This document shows, piece by piece, positions 46,065 through 59,300 of a stretch of DNA of 64,000 nucleotides. The notes under the pieces are model-generated. The model made no database searches and was not told the DNA's origin. It saw nothing but the letters and a program-made list of their open reading frames with translations. The position numbers and the translations under genes are program-made. Origin of the DNA: Nyssa sinensis (Eukaryota > Streptophyta > Magnoliopsida > Cornales > Nyssaceae); assembly GCA_008638375.1 (NCBI GenBank), contig CM018052.1, positions 26,257,071-26,321,070 on the forward strand, written 5' to 3'. Position 1 is the stretch's first letter. Each line of letters starts with the position of its first letter.

Positions 46065-47535
46065 ATTACCTTGTGCATATATATACAACTCAATTGTATA
46101 TATCTCTAAGTTAACCAAGCCCCACCTCAAATTGCACCAATGAGGTTACATGCAAACCCCACATGATGGTTTTCCTCAGCCCACATCAGCCCTAAACCCA
46201 CTGAATCTCTGATATATGTATATATATACCTAGAGATATATTTGTATAGGTGTGTGTGTATATATATATATATATATATCATACATAATAAGAGGGTTAC
46301 AAGGAGGCCTTGTGTGTCTCGGATGGGGAGGAAAGAAATGAGAAGCCAACTGCCTGTGTGTGTGTGCTCGGTGGAGGTTAGTGAGGGCTGCCAAAGCGAG
46401 CTTGCCATGCAAGTGTATGTGCATGCAATGTGTGTGTGTCTTCAAGGAGATGCACCAAAAAAAAGGAACTGAGGGGCACTACTGGATCTGAGCAAACACC
46501 CCCACCAAGCCTGAAACGAGCCATTGAGGAGGAAGCCACTGTCTAAAAAGGTAAACACTAAAGTTACCAAATTTTCTGTTTTGATTTATTGGTGCTGTTC
46601 CGATAATTTTTAGACCATAGAAACTGTATATAGATGTTACTGTGAGGCTTGGGATGGTTATAGAACAACTGAGAAGGTTGGATAGGCATAGAAAACATAA
46701 AACCGAGACCCAACTGCCATGGATGAAGCTTCCCTGTAGCAGGTCTGAAACGATCGAGACCAAACCAAGTTTGGCCAACCGAGCCCTACACTAGACCCCA
46801 GTAGGTGTTTAAAGACCACCACCCGCGACCCAAAATCGCATGGGAAGGCCCTCAAAATCGAAGCTATTGCTTTCGGCCAACAAACCCAAACTCTGAAACA
46901 AGCTTCTAAACCATGATTTTGGAATGGGAGATTGATCCCCATGGATACACGGTCACAAAAAGACAAGCCACGTGAGATTTAGTGGAGAAATGAGGCCATA
47001 CGGCCGAACTGAAAACCCCCATGATAATCGATTAAACAGAGCTCCACCCGTAGATTCGAGGCACCAAACCAATGCCAAAATGATGGCATGACACCCAGGG
47101 ACTGATTGGAACCGAAAGCAGTTGAAAACCCTACCTGAAACTCCACGAAAATGGAGGAGACCGAAACTGTAAACTAGGGCAACAAACGGGAAAAGATGGG
47201 GAAGATAGAGTTGACTCGCCAACTCGTTCGAGTTAGGCCGAGTCGACTCGGACACATGTTGACGCATGGGCGTGCCACCGCATTAGTAAGACTGTGTCAT
47301 TTTGAGGTTAACTGATTTGTTTTAAATTGAATTCTGCCTGTTTGGATGCGGGTTTAATAAATTAAAATCAGGTTTTGCGGATAACCTGAATACGGATAGG
47401 GCCCAATTGAGGTTACCAGGGATATCTTATCCCGGTTTTCTGAAGGTAACTAGACCGGTTGGTTTTGAGGAATTCTGGACCGGTTCAACAGTTTGAACCT
47501 AAAACCCTTTGGTTTTTGAACCCCTAAACTATGTA

Positions 47536-48880
47536 ATTACATTTTGACCCCTGAAGTTTCCTGAAATTACGATTTAACCCCTGACAGTTTTAAATATTGT
47601 ACAGTGGCCCATATTTTGGAAAATTTCTTCATTTAAGCCCTGAATAAATTAATTAAATAATAAAATAATTATTTAATTATTTTATTAAATAGTTAAAATT
47701 ACAATTTTACCCCTAGACATTAAATATGTCAAACGGAGTCCAAATAAATTAAATGAATAGTGTATTTTCACTATTTCAAATATTTTGGACTCAATGGTAC
47801 AGTCCGATTTTGGAAATACAGTCTCGAAAAATACAGACCCGTAAGTGATAAATGACCGAACTGCCCCTAATGGTACCCAGACCCAAATAAAAATATCAGA
47901 TAGCCTATTTTGACTACCTCGGGCATTCTGAACTCAACGGTGAGGTCCGTTTAACGAACTGAAGTCCCGAAAAATACAGACACATAAAGTATAAATGACC
48001 ATACTGCCCCCTGATGCTTCCCAGGGTCAATTAAACATAATAGATAGTCCAACTTAATTATGTTGGACACTCTGGACCCAATGGTGAGGTCCATTTTATG
48101 AACTGACGTGCCGAAAAATACGACACATGAAATTACCAAATTACCCCTGATACCGTCCGAGACCTAAACAAAGTCCGATTGGGACGAAACTGATACCGGT
48201 AGGAGCCCAGACACTGGTGAGACTGTATACTTGATTAGATGACGAATCGGGGTCAGAATTACACAAAACGTAAAATGACCAAAATACCCCTGAGCACTGT
48301 AAGTGCAAAGTAGATGTCGAATAAAGGTCAACTGATCTGATAAATTATCATAGGGATAATTATGAACACTGAAGGGCTAAATAAGACTCCGAGACAGTCA
48401 ACGCGTAAAATGAGAAATGACCGATGTGTCCCGACGATCTAAAGCAGATACCAAATGAAGTCCAAGGGACTTACAAATTTATACATGAGATATATGGGAC
48501 GTTCTGAGGACCATGATAGGGTCCGGGGCAAAAATGATAAAATTACCATTTTGCCCCTAAGACTAAATAAGTACCCAACTGATACCGATTAAAGTCTAAA
48601 AGACTTAAAACTTCATATATACGATATATGGGATATTCTGAGGACCATAACAGGGTCCGGGATAAGAATGACAAAATTACCATTTTGCCCCTATGGTTAA
48701 AATGAGAACCTAACTGATACCGATTGGAGTCCAAAGGACGTAGAACTTTGTACTTAAGATATAAAGACTATTCCGAAGACCACGACAGGGTCCGGGACAA
48801 GAATGGTAAAATTACCATTTTGCCCCTAAGGTTGAATGAGTGCCTGACTGATAACAATTGAAGTCTAAATGACTTAGGAT
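47536..48880. repeat. Degenerate tandem array, period about 130-148 bp
   Basis: The phrase AAATTACCATTTTGCCCCT, with variants, recurs near 47573, 47697, 47852, 47994, 48129, 48277, 48414, 48541, 48674 and 48809. The last units also share GGGTCCGGGA and ACTGATACCGATT blocks and are the most alike. The array becomes progressively more divergent toward its left side. Confidence 0.75.
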
Positions 48881-49569
48881 ATAATCCTAATAACTGCTAA
48901 GCCTAATTAAAGAATGAAATAGCCTCGGGTAAGACCCAATGGAAGGGTGATAGGCTACTAGGCTATCTTAGGTAATCCGATAGATACCTAAGATGACGAA
49001 TGAGACCTGAATGGATGAGTTCTGATCTGTTTGTGATTGATGATTATTATTCAGGATATACATGGAGATGCCTGACGTACCTGGAGGTTATCGGATTATT
49101 TATGCAAGGAAATAAGCGTAAAGTTTGTGAGTAACTCCTGACATTGTACTGTATTTTGATTCACTGTCTGTCCTTTGTGAGTAACTTCTGACACTGTTTT
49201 GATACTGTCCCTTGATTTACTGATCTGTTTTGAATGCAATTATTTATGTGCAATTATTTAAATGCATGCTTTTCGTACTATATCACTTATGACATGGTTT
49301 TAGTCCTTTTAAATAATTGACTATATTCCTGATCCCTGTGCTAGCATCCCGTACTGTTTTGCCCATTTTGAACTGTTGAGATAAAATGGATATATTGAAC
49401 CATTATTTCCGAAACGATTAAATAAACCATGTGATATAGGTAAAGAACAACATTTTGTTGTATCGTACCGCTTTGTATAGTATACTGTCTGAATGCTATA
49501 TTGTTTAAATGTATGTCCTTAATGTACGCCCTTTGTACCACATTCCACGTGATGTGTTTGTGTCCTTCG

Positions 49570-50200
49570 AATTAGGAATTCCGTTCAGTTCGGTTATGTG
49601 CTGTCCGTTAATGATATGTCTGCCTCGATTGATATGTTCCGTCCGGTTCTGACATGTTCCGTCCGTTAATGATGTTAAGTCCGCCTTGATTGATATATGG
49701 TCCAGTTCCGTTGTGTACTGTCCGTTGATGATACGTCTGTCTTGATTGAAACATTGTTCAGTCCAGTTATGATTAGTTCCGACAGTGATGTGTCCCTGAG
49801 TTGATTGTTATATTGTTTCTATCCAGTTCCGTTATGTTGTGTCCTGTTCATGATTTGCCTGTGTCCTGATTAGTGTATTGTTTCCGTTTAGTTCCGTTAT
49901 AATTTTATCCGTTCGCGATATGCCTTTGCTTGACTGATGTATTGTTTTCGTTCGATTCCGTTATATTTCGTCCGTTGATGACATGTCTGGCCTGATTGAT
50001 AGATGGTCTAGTTCCGTTATGTTTCCGTCCTGTTATTGGTATGCCTTGTCTTGATTGATCTTGTTCAACTCCGCTATGTTCTAGCCATTAATAATATGCC
50101 TCTGTCTTGACTGACTTATTGTTCCCACTCAGTCCCGATTGTGATTCGTTCCGTTAATGAAAAGTCTGTGTCTTGACCGATATATTAGCAATAATTATTG
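49570..50200. repeat. Degenerate tandem array, period about 55-75 bp
   Basis: The unit contains TCCGTT(A/G)ATGATATGTCTG, CTTGATTGATATATTGT and AGTTCCGTTATGT. About ten units occur, marked by CTTGATTGAT-like words near 49630, 49686, 49741, 49801, 49876, 49929, 49992, 50052, 50113 and 50173. Confidence 0.75.
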
Positions 50201-50920
50201 TTTTGACCGATTGGTTATGTCATGTTCCGATCCGTTTGTATTGTTTGTTCGATTCTGTTTTATTGTACTAGACTGCTTATGGAATGGATTTATAAAAATA
50301 GTTATTTTTGAAATGACTAAATTATCCATGTGCCATGGAAGCTCAAAACTGGTTTTGAAACCCATGATAGGGAATCTGTGTTACTCACTGGGCTTATTTA
50401 AGCTCACCCCATTATTCTGACATTTTTCAGGAATTACCTCCATTGGATTAGAAGGTACTATGACATGACGTGAATAGGCCAAGTGGCATCGCAAGTAAGG
50501 ACCTGACGGCACTGAATTGTAGAGACTAGTTTATTGTGGATTGAACCTGGTTATTCCGCTGAGTGGTATGCTATGACTGACTTGACTGATATATACTAGA
50601 TAGACATGGCTCATGGAACTAATGGTACTGTAGAGATATTAGATCTGCTCTGTTGTTATATGTTTGATTTTAGATATGCTCTGAAATTAGAATTGTTGAC
50701 TGACTGGATTTAGTCTTGCTCTATGATACATATACTTATGATGGATAAGTGAGTTGCATTCCCGTGACACAAAGAAAAGTTTTAAATTCCGCTGCATCTG
50801 ACCCTATAGTTGGAGTGCAATTCGTCGGAAAGTTCAGAATTTGCCTTTGGTTGGTCGCGTCGCGACCGACTGGTAGTCACGTCCTCGACATCCGCGTAGG
50901 GTGGGGTTCGGGATGTGACA

Positions 50921-51991
50921 TCTCTGTGCATGGATCAACACTTCTTCCATATTGTTTGGTTTCTTTTTTACCAGTGAGTCAAAGAGTAGATGTGTAGCCA
51001 ACATCCCTCTTTTGAAACCTATCATGGCTAGTTTGTCATCGCACCGGTTGATGTTTGCCATTTCTAGCTTAAATCTCTTTATGTAGTCTCGTAGAGACCC
51101 GTTATGCATCATTCACATAGTGACGAGGTGTTCTGCATCTTTCCTGATTTCTCAGCAGGTCAAATATTATGTTAAGAAAGTCGTGCATGAGTCGAAAAAA
51201 CTCTGAATAGACCCCAGCGTTAAACTGTGGTACTAGTTTAGTGCCATACCTTTTAAGCTAGAAGGAAAAACTCTGCAAAGGAGAAAATCCTCTCCTTCGT
51301 AAAGAGCCATGACTGGCCAAAAGTGGTAGACATAATTGACTAGATTAACGGTACCCCCGTAATACTTGAATTAAGGTAATGCAAACTTTTTCGGGGGTTA
51401 TTTTCCCAAGATTTCTTTGGAGATAAGACTCTTTATTGAGTTGAGTGTGTCTTATTCGAGTTGTCTGTAGGGCTGGAGCCCATTTCTTTCTTTTATCTTT
51501 CGATTTAGAATACCTTCAATTTCCCTCTCTAATAGAGCTGCATGTTGCTGGGCAATTGAAGCCTTGTTACGGTGGCTTCTCCTCTAAGGGGAGTTCCTCC
51601 GTGGGTGTTGATCTTTACCCTGATGAGGTTGCTTGCGTCTGGCATTGTTTAACTGTCGTGGGTTGTGATCGCTTTGTTGGTTCATGTCGTTGCCTACGCG
51701 ATTATTGGTAGTAGTACACTCACATCGATCTTCAATGGGTTGTTGGTGGCGAACCTCATTGATTTGTTGTTAGAGTGATTGCATGAATTCTTATATTTCT
51801 TTGAAATAAGTGGTAAAGTATACGGCCAAATCTTGCTGGGTGTCCGCGGAAGGTGGTTGATTCTAAGGATTGTTATGCTGCTCTTGATTGTCTGGCAGCT
51901 CCGGTTGTTCAGATATCTGAATCCTTAAGGCTTGGTTAGATACCCTACCTCGTCCTCGTCTTTGTCTTTTTTTCCCGTTGTTTTCGGCCAT
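50921..51991 (-). pseudogene. gypsy gag, N-terminal part (right copy)
   Basis: It starts at 51991 with MAENNGKKRQRRGRGR and continues through EQPELPDNQEQHNNPQN and FKEIKEFMQSL. The later segment SLRDYIKRFKLEMANINRC to VLIHAQRC (51112-50921) is still open, and its frame runs on into the inserted LTR. Several stops lie between. It aligns with 18843-17881 and is slightly better preserved. The remainder of gag is at 45571-45318. Confidence 0.8.
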
Positions 51992-52636
51992 GTTCGGTTT
52001 TGACTGAAAGGATACAGATATGGGAGTGGTTCTTGAGCTTTAGACTCGGGAACTTTCAATGAAAGCACCAATTTGTGAGGAAACAATCCTCTACAAATAA
52101 TTATCCTGCTACAAAAAAGAGAAGTAAAGACTATCAGAGTCAACGAGGAGCAACGGTATGCTGCCGACTGAGGAGTCTTCGACGATCAAGTTAGCAATGA
52201 GTTAGTTTAAGGGATAAAGTTATGCAAGAAGATTTGAACCAAATGTGATGTACCTTTTCATTGGAGGTTCTAGTGTTTAAATAGTTGATGAGGGTCGGAG
52301 ATGTCTCTCTTGATCTCAACTGATCTTCCTCTGTTCATAGGGGAACGTTATGTGTATGGCTGCTATTGTGTATGATTGTGCGTTCCATTTTTTGATTTAT
52401 CGAAAACCGTAATCTCACTTAATTAGTCTTGCTTCGGTAGATTAGAACTGATCAACCATATATTTGATTGAGATGAGCTGGCCAGTTGACTTAGTGTTGA
52501 TCGGATGTATTTTTGACTTAAATGACTCTGCCCGGGCCTGTTATTAAGCGACGATATTTTAGTCTATTCCCCTTGGCCTCTTGCTAGGTGTCCCTTTCTA
52601 TTATGAGGGGTGATTTTATGCCCGTACAATCAATTT

Positions 52637-54603
52637 TGATAAAAGAGAATAAACTAGAGAATTACGTGACTTTGATTCCATTTTAAGATGGATACGTTAG
52701 AAGCCTACGGCTCAAGTCAACCCTTTTTTCCTTTATTTTCATGCAAATCTTGTTTATTTATTCTTTCATTTCTAGTTTAATTGACATGTCATCACCTTCT
52801 ATCACCATTGATAGAAATGGGTGACATGAGCTCATGAGCCCGATCTATTCTCTCTTATCACTCCTAATAAGAGGAAATAGCCATCTATCGACTTCTAGCA
52901 CCCTTAATAGAAGAAGATCAAGGGGCGGCTCCAAGAGTCTTTCTTCTATTGCTTTGTATTTCGAATATTTATCATACATTTCTACATTTATTTCTTCCTT
53001 GTATTTCTATACCATTTACAATGAATAAGTCTTGTATGTGAACGTCTAAGGCCGATTCATTTGGATCGGGCGGGGTGAGTGCTTAACACTTTTTCACTCC
53101 GTACCTTAACCCCTAGATCCATTTCTTTGGTTGTGCATGTTTCATTGCTTTTATTTCTTTTAACCCAAGTCAATGGGTTTCTTTAGAATGTAACTAGGAA
53201 ACAAGTCGATATAAATTCATTTATTTCGTTCTTCCTTTGTATACATCTTGTTGTAACAAGTTTGTTTGTTTATATATTCAAAAAAGTAGACGACTCCCAT
53301 CTCTCTATTTTTATTTTTCTCTTAAAGACATTCCTTATCACCTTTAGGGAAGGGAACAATCAGAATCCCTCTATTTTTAGAAGGTATACAAAGAATTTTT
53401 TGATGGTGATGCTCACAAATGGCATAGTAAGAATGATCAAACTAGAACACATACGTCAACTCAAATATTACAAGAATCTTTTATATAATCTAATCAATTC
53501 ATACAATAATTCAAATACTTGCCATTAGTCAAAATCAAACTAACATTAAATACATGCAAAATTCAAAGATCAATTCATATCTCTTTGTTGTAGGTTGATA
53601 TTGTAGTTTTGTATCATGCCATTCATCAGAAAACCCAACTCCCTAGTGACACTTGAGTAAAGAATATTACTATCTACACCATTCCCAAATTGACCTTGGT
53701 GACCCTAAAAAAAATATTACATTAATGATATTATTAGATATAAAAAAAAATTAAATAAACTTACACCAAATAAAATGATTTCAGTAGATGAAGTACTTGA
53801 AAATAATTTTCATGCAATATATTTTCCATCTCACCCAACATAATTTTCATGCATTGAAAAAATTCTTAATTCATGAAAAATAATTCAATATATTTATAAG
53901 ATAAATAAAAATAACACACCTATATGGTGAAGTCATGGGAGAGAAATTAAGAGCTTATGTACAGGAAGTATTAGGGTTTGGAGTGAAGGGGCTAAGAAGG
54001 GTTTGGAATGGAGGGGAAGAGGAGGGAGAGAGAAGAGGGAAAAGAGAGAGAAAATGGGTGTGGGATTAGTAAAAATTTTCTTGACTCGAGGTTCGTGCAT
54101 TATTTAAATTAAAAAAAAATGTTAGTATTAGTTATGAATGTTCAATACTTATGATTTAATTAACGCGTGAATTATATGCGAGCGCATGATCATATATAAA
54201 ACAGATACATATAATATAGACATTAATTAGATTAAGTGTGAACACTTATGGCTGATGCTACTGTTCTACTAAATTCTAAAGAGTCAAACGGTGGATACTG
54301 GGCCAAGCTACTTTCATTTTATTTTTGACCGACAATAGGACAAACTGTGAGCTGAGATGGAGTTTGAAAAGATTCTTAAAAACCGGAATGTATTACGTGT
54401 AAAGTAACTGGTCTCGGATTTGATTTTTGAGAATTCGATTAGACCGGCAATAGGACAAACTGTGAGTTGAGATATGGAGTTTGGAAAAATTTATAAAAAT
54501 CAAAATGTATTATGTATAAAATTACCCATCTCAAATTTGACTTTTGAAAATTTGACTAGACCCACCTGAACTAGTAACATTATTTATGACTAAGTCAGCT
54601 GCA
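52637..54603 (-). repeat. gypsy 5' LTR (right copy)
   Basis: This segment of about 1.97 kb is closest to 19483-21559, from which it was duplicated. It starts TGATAAAAGAGAA and ends GCTGCA just before CAGTCTTATAAATT. It carries two copies of the internal unit of roughly 117 bases, against three in the left LTR. Confidence 0.88.
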
Positions 54604-54609
54604 CAGTCT

Positions 54610-54617
54610 TATAAATT
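54610..54617 (+). promoter_or_regulatory. TATA box of the intact membrane-protein gene
   Basis: TATAAATT lies 88 bases before the ATG at 54698 and about 7 bases after the end of the gypsy LTR. All DNA upstream of the core promoter for 2 kb is therefore retrotransposon LTR in antisense orientation to the gene. Confidence 0.55.
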
Positions 54618-54697
54618 CTCACGAGCACAAGCCTTTCTCAATGACCTCCTTCTCGAGTACATGCATTTTGCCATTGTATTGACCTTGGGAGAAAAAC

Positions 54698-56392
54698 ATG
54701 GAGAACCCTGGAAAAATTGGAACGTTTTCCAGTTGCCGAGGTGTGTCTTTTGAGATCAAACCTCATTTAGATCCATTTGCCATCACAACGTCCTCTAGTT
54801 GCCGTGGTGTGTCTTTTGAGACCAAACCTCATTTAGATCCATTTGCCATCACAACACCTGCCATGAATGAGACTCGCGGCAGCAAAAGATTTTGGCTTCC
54901 TTGGGGGAGTTCTTCCCTAGTAGTCCCATCTTTGAATATATTAATGCAGAGGTACTCAAGTCGAGCCAGTAGTCATTTCTGTGATCTGGACCTTGAGGAT
55001 GATGAAGATTACTACAGTATGAAGGCTTTTGAAGAAGGCAATGAAGAGGAGGAACTGAAGCCAGTCCCACTTTCCCTTCCACTGGCTAAGCCAAAAGGGT
55101 CGTCGAGACTATCAATTATACTGCTCCATCAAGGTTTGTTTACAGTCTACGAGCGACTCTTTGCAGTTTGCTTGGCTCTAAACATCACCGGTTTGGCTCT
55201 TGCTGCCACCGGCCACTTCCCTTATGCAAGGCGCAGAGCCGCCCTTTTCTCCATCGGCAATATTCTTACTTTGACACTCTGCCGAAGTGAAGCCTTCTTG
55301 CGAATTGTATTTTGGCTTGCAGTGAACATTTTGGGTTGGTCTTGGGTGCCTCTACGCCTCAAGACCGCCACCACTTCCCTCCTACAGTCTCTCGGTGGGA
55401 TTCATAGCAGCTGTGGTCTCTCCTCCATTGCTTGGCTCATATATGCTTGGGTTCTTACTCTGAAAGACAAAGAAAACACTTCCCCTGTGATCATTGGCGT
55501 TGCCTCCGTCATTCTCTATCTTCTCTGCCTCTCTGCTTTGGCAGCGTTCCCTCTTGTCCGCCATCTCCATCATAACATATTTGAAAGGACTCATCGTTTT
55601 GCTGGATGGACAGCTCTTGGTTTCCTCTGGGCCTTTATCCTTCTCGCAATCTCTTTTGATCCCAAAACCAAATCCTACAGCAATCGACTTGGGTCTAGGT
55701 TGATAAAGGAGGAAGAGTTCTGGCTTACACTGGTCATCACAGTGCTAATAATCATTCCATGGGTGACAGTGAGACGCGTCCCGGTTAAAGTCTCTGCCCC
55801 TTCCGGTCATGCCTCCATAATCAAGTTCGAAGGAGGAGTGAAGGCTGGAATATTGGGTAGGATCAGTACATCGCCGTTATCAGAATGGCACGCCTTCGGC
55901 ATCATTTCTGATGGAAAGAAAGAACATATGATGCTGGCTGGTGCAGTTGGTGACTTCACCAAGTCCTTGGTCTCGAACCCACCAAGCCACCTATGGGTTC
56001 GACAGGTGCACTTTGCAGGCCTGCCTTACCTTGTGAACATGTTCGACAGGGTCCTGCTGGTGGCGACAGGGTCTGGTATTTGCGTCTTTTTGTCATTCAT
56101 CTTGCAGGTAAATCCCGCTGATGTGTGCTTGCTCTGGGTGGCCAAAGGGATTGAACAAAACTTTGGGAAGGAAATCAAAGAAATGGTAAGTGGGTGTCAT
56201 AAAGAGAAGGTGATAGTGCACGACACAGCTGTGCTTGGTCGGCCAAATGTGTCTCAAATGAGCGTCGATGCTGCCAGAAGCTGGAGATCTCAAGTAGTGA
56301 TTGTTACCAGCAACCCTGAAGGAAGCAGGGATGTTGTCAAAGCGTGCAAGGCCGCGGGCATTCCGGCTTTCGGTCCAATTTGGGACTCTTAA
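54698..56392 (+). CDS. Ferric-reductase-like polytopic membrane protein (intact copy)
   Basis: This is a single-exon gene of 564 residues. The N-terminal 55 residues hold two tandem copies of a 22-residue unit (SSCRGVSFE(I/T)KPHLDPFAITT). A charged acidic segment follows (about residues 95-122), then about six membrane helices between residues 152 and 358. The histidines HLHHN and THRF sit between helices in the middle. The C-terminal soluble part has SEWHAFGI (about 395) and LVATGSGIC (about 454), reminiscent of the FAD-binding and NAD-binding loops of ferric reductases, then a Rossmann-like end. Plant relatives are labelled adenylate-forming-reductase-like or NRPS-like, but no adenylation domain is present. 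Substrate and location are unknown; a membrane redox role is inferred. The ATG at 54698 is chosen because the leader frame is open; the ATG at 54863 (MNETRGSK) is the alternative. A candidate polyadenylation signal AATAAATAAA lies near 56681. Confidence 0.85.
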   Translation: MENPGKIGTFSSCRGVSFEIKPHLDPFAITTSSSCRGVSFETKPHLDPFAITTPAMNETRGSKRFWLPWGSSSLVVPSLNILMQRYSSRASSHFCDLDLEDDEDYYSMKAFEEGNEEEELKPVPLSLPLAKPKGSSRLSIILLHQGLFTVYERLFAVCLALNITGLALAATGHFPYARRRAALFSIGNILTLTLCRSEAFLRIVFWLAVNILGWSWVPLRLKTATTSLLQSLGGIHSSCGLSSIAWLIYAWVLTLKDKENTSPVIIGVASVILYLLCLSALAAFPLVRHLHHNIFERTHRFAGWTALGFLWAFILLAISFDPKTKSYSNRLGSRLIKEEEFWLTLVITVLIIIPWVTVRRVPVKVSAPSGHASIIKFEGGVKAGILGRISTSPLSEWHAFGIISDGKKEHMMLAGAVGDFTKSLVSNPPSHLWVRQVHFAGLPYLVNMFDRVLLVATGSGICVFLSFILQVNPADVCLLWVAKGIEQNFGKEIKEMVSGCHKEKVIVHDTAVLGRPNVSQMSVDAARSWRSQVVIVTSNPEGSRDVVKACKAAGIPAFGPIWDS

Positions 56393-59300
56393 CATTTGGC
56401 ATGCAAATCTAATTTTCTCTTTCTTTCTTTTCTGATGTCTTGGTATCTAGAGTTCGATATGTGTCACCTTAATTACGGGAAAACAATTTGTTTGTATGAT
56501 CTTAATCTCGAACTGATGCAAGTGTGTATTGACAATATGTATATATTCATGTGATCAGTTTGTTTTTCACTTGTTAGGGTGTCATGACTTGTGGTTGATT
56601 ATAATGTTTAGCATTGCTGATTATGGCACTATGATGTTCATATCCACTCTATGTGAATATAATTGGCTTCTTTTTTTGAATAAATAAAAAAAAAAAAATT
56701 TGGGATCAGCTTTTTTTTTTAATTGGTAATGAAATCTCTTATTTACCCCTTCCTAAAAGAAGTTATTGAGTTACACTTTTACTTTTGAGTATTGCTACAC
56801 CTATTTAAAAATGTCTTAATGTTTTTTCAGTTGACATTATTTATTATAATTTTTTTTAAAATATATATATTTATTAATTTCAAAATTACGGTTGACAAGT
56901 GGCACATGAGCAACTGAATAAAAATTGACAACCAAATATCTATTTTTATTTTTCGACAAGATCAAATTTTGATTGCAGGACTCCTTTAAAAAACGAAGCT
57001 CTACTGTCTTCTAGTTTGTTGTGTACTTGTTTATCAAAATTTGAGCCAATTCTGCAATCATGCATTCTGTTTCTCCTATTCAAGTGAAAGTCTTTACTCT
57101 GTAGGCAACAATACATTAACTCAATTTAACCCATTGTCAATTCTAAATCACTGCTGCAAGTAGCAGTTATGCAGCATTTTGCACGAAGTTGACGGAAAAA
57201 AGTCTAGTAATAAGATAGTATATAATTTTTTTTTTTATGATTATACAAATCAAATTTAGACATGTGAAATAAATGTTATAATCATAATATTCTAATTTAA
57301 AATATATGACACATGTCGAAATCTGTTCAGCATGATGGACTTTTTTTCGAAGTTGACCAATATGAAAGTTAAATTGTGCATTAACTCCAAAATTCCATGG
57401 ATAAATTCTAGGGTGATTTGGGCAAAGATCTAAGAAAAGTAATAAAATTATCTACCAGTCCAAGTCTAAACAAAATTAGTCAGAAATCCCTTAATTTTTT
57501 GTAACTAAAATACCCCTCACTATATAAAGTCTTCAATTTCAATAACTACTACTTAAGTGAAATTTGGACTATATTGAATAAAATTGTGCAAAATTTTAAA
57601 ATTTAATAACTAGTAAATTAAAAACTCGCTTTTAATAAAACTTATATATTTAGATTCTAAAAATCGAGATCTATAAAAAAAGATCCAAATTGAATATGAA
57701 AATTTGAAGAAAAAAAAATCTTCTCAAACTGTAAAATTTTACTATCCCTAATGAGACAAAAGGTAAAATTTTACAGTTTAAAAAAGATAGTGAAATTTCA
57801 ATTTCTTTATGAATTTATTGGTTGTTATCGGTTTATTCATCTTTTTCAGTTACATTTTGGATGTCAAAACTCTTTTAAGAAGTGAAATTTGCACAAAAAA
57901 ATAGTATTTGAAGAAAAATGGATAATAAAATTTTACAATTTGTCTTTTGGAACATCAAAAAGCTCTTCTCCATGTACGAAGGCTCAATCAATAGACCTTT
58001 TGAGAGATGTCTCTACCCATGGTAGGCCACACCTCCAGTCTATGTTATGTGAAAACACAATTCTATTTAACCAACCAAAGCCAAACATACAATGCAACAT
58101 ACTAAGAAGACACTTCAACCAACCAAATTCATAATCTGCCAAATCAATATATATTTGTGTATTTGTGCATGTATTTCTAGTGTTTGATCAATCAAAGAGA
58201 ATTGAAAAACCTCAGTTAAAGATTATGGCTTCCACTGTTGTGCATTCTTTGTAAAGAGATCGACCACTTAGCTCTCTATCTCAATGTTCAAAAAGTGATG
58301 GATCGAAAATTATACATCAGTTGAGGGATCGGCTAGTCTTAGATAAAGGATCAGGAGGTCGTCGTCACAGGTGGTGATTGTGGTTTCGCTGGTGTAAGGG
58401 GTTAGTAGTAGAGGACGGTGACGGTGGTTCTTGACATGGCTTGTGACAAAGGTGTTGGTCGACGATGTAGTAGTTGTGATGGAGATTCAATGACGGTGGA
58501 CGGCCTGTGACGGAGGCGTTGTTTGCGATGGGGTGGCTTTTGAAAAAAAGGTATTTTGAGAAGAAGATCGGTAAGGGAGAGCAAGAGAGTCGCGTGTGGG
58601 TTTTGAAAAAGGTGAATACAGGTTAGGTGAAAGGATAAATTAAGGGGTATTCTTGTCATTTTGAAAAAAATAAAAGTGACAACTCATCAAAATGGACTCA
58701 GGCTCAAAATTGAGAATAACTTATCATCCTTCAGCTCAAAAGTAAAAAAGGCGTGGACTTTACAATAATTATGTATCTATTCTAGGGACTTGTCCCCAAA
58801 AAACCCTAAGTTCTATTATGTGGAAAATAAAAAGAGTACTACTATATATAACTACATTTCTCACTCTCATTTTCGACTGAAGACACAATGGAATGGAACC
58901 CAAATGTAGTGGATATTGGAACCCACTTTATTGTATCTTGGAGTGAGCAATGTAGTTAAGTTTAGGATTTTCCAAATCAAAATAGAAACTTACTATTTTC
59001 ATATGCATAAAAACTATTTTTGCATCCACTCACATTGGTGAGGCTAAACCACACACAGATATATCACAAAGATGATTCGGTTAAACAATTAATTCAAGAC
59101 CAATTGGGGCTAAATTAGTTAGTCATCCATAATTTTTTAAAAAGAGAAGTCATAAATTCAAGTCTTACTCCTCCCATTAAGAGGATGTAAGCATTTATTT
59201 TCACTCAATTATGAATTGAGTTGAGTTATTTTAAGTTGTATAGTTTTCAATTGTATTGTAAAATTGTAATTGTATTGTTCAATTGATTGTAATACATGAA

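Larger units (their letters stand above)
45572..50920. mobile_element. LTR-like insertion (probable large solo LTR), 5.3 kb
   Basis: It starts TGTAACACCCCGATCC and ends GGGTTCGGGATGTGACA, with TCTC flanking both sides (45568-45571 and 50921-50924); a 5-bp duplication TCTCT is possible if the first T is shared. The left gypsy copy near 5669 shows the empty site. There is no coding potential, no primer-binding site and no internal LTR pair. Termini of this kind are common on large LTRs of plant gypsy elements. Two long tandem-repeat arrays and a tRNA-like segment lie inside it. It could instead be a large non-autonomous element. Confidence 0.8.
45318..54603 (-). mobile_element. gypsy element, right copy, truncated at the duplication edge
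   Basis: From its 5' end on the minus strand it reads: LTR 52637-54603, leader 51992-52636, gag 51991-50921 continuing at 45571-45318. Protease, reverse transcriptase and the second LTR are absent because the duplicated segment starts inside gag. It is the same insertion as the left element and not an independent one, since both abut the same TATA region of the membrane-protein gene. Confidence 0.85.

Noticed and set aside
46127..47267. Several minus-strand frames of 70-105 codons in the 5.3 kb LTR-like element
   Set aside because: No shared domains, overlap with each other in different frames, and no start or splice context; treated as chance frames.
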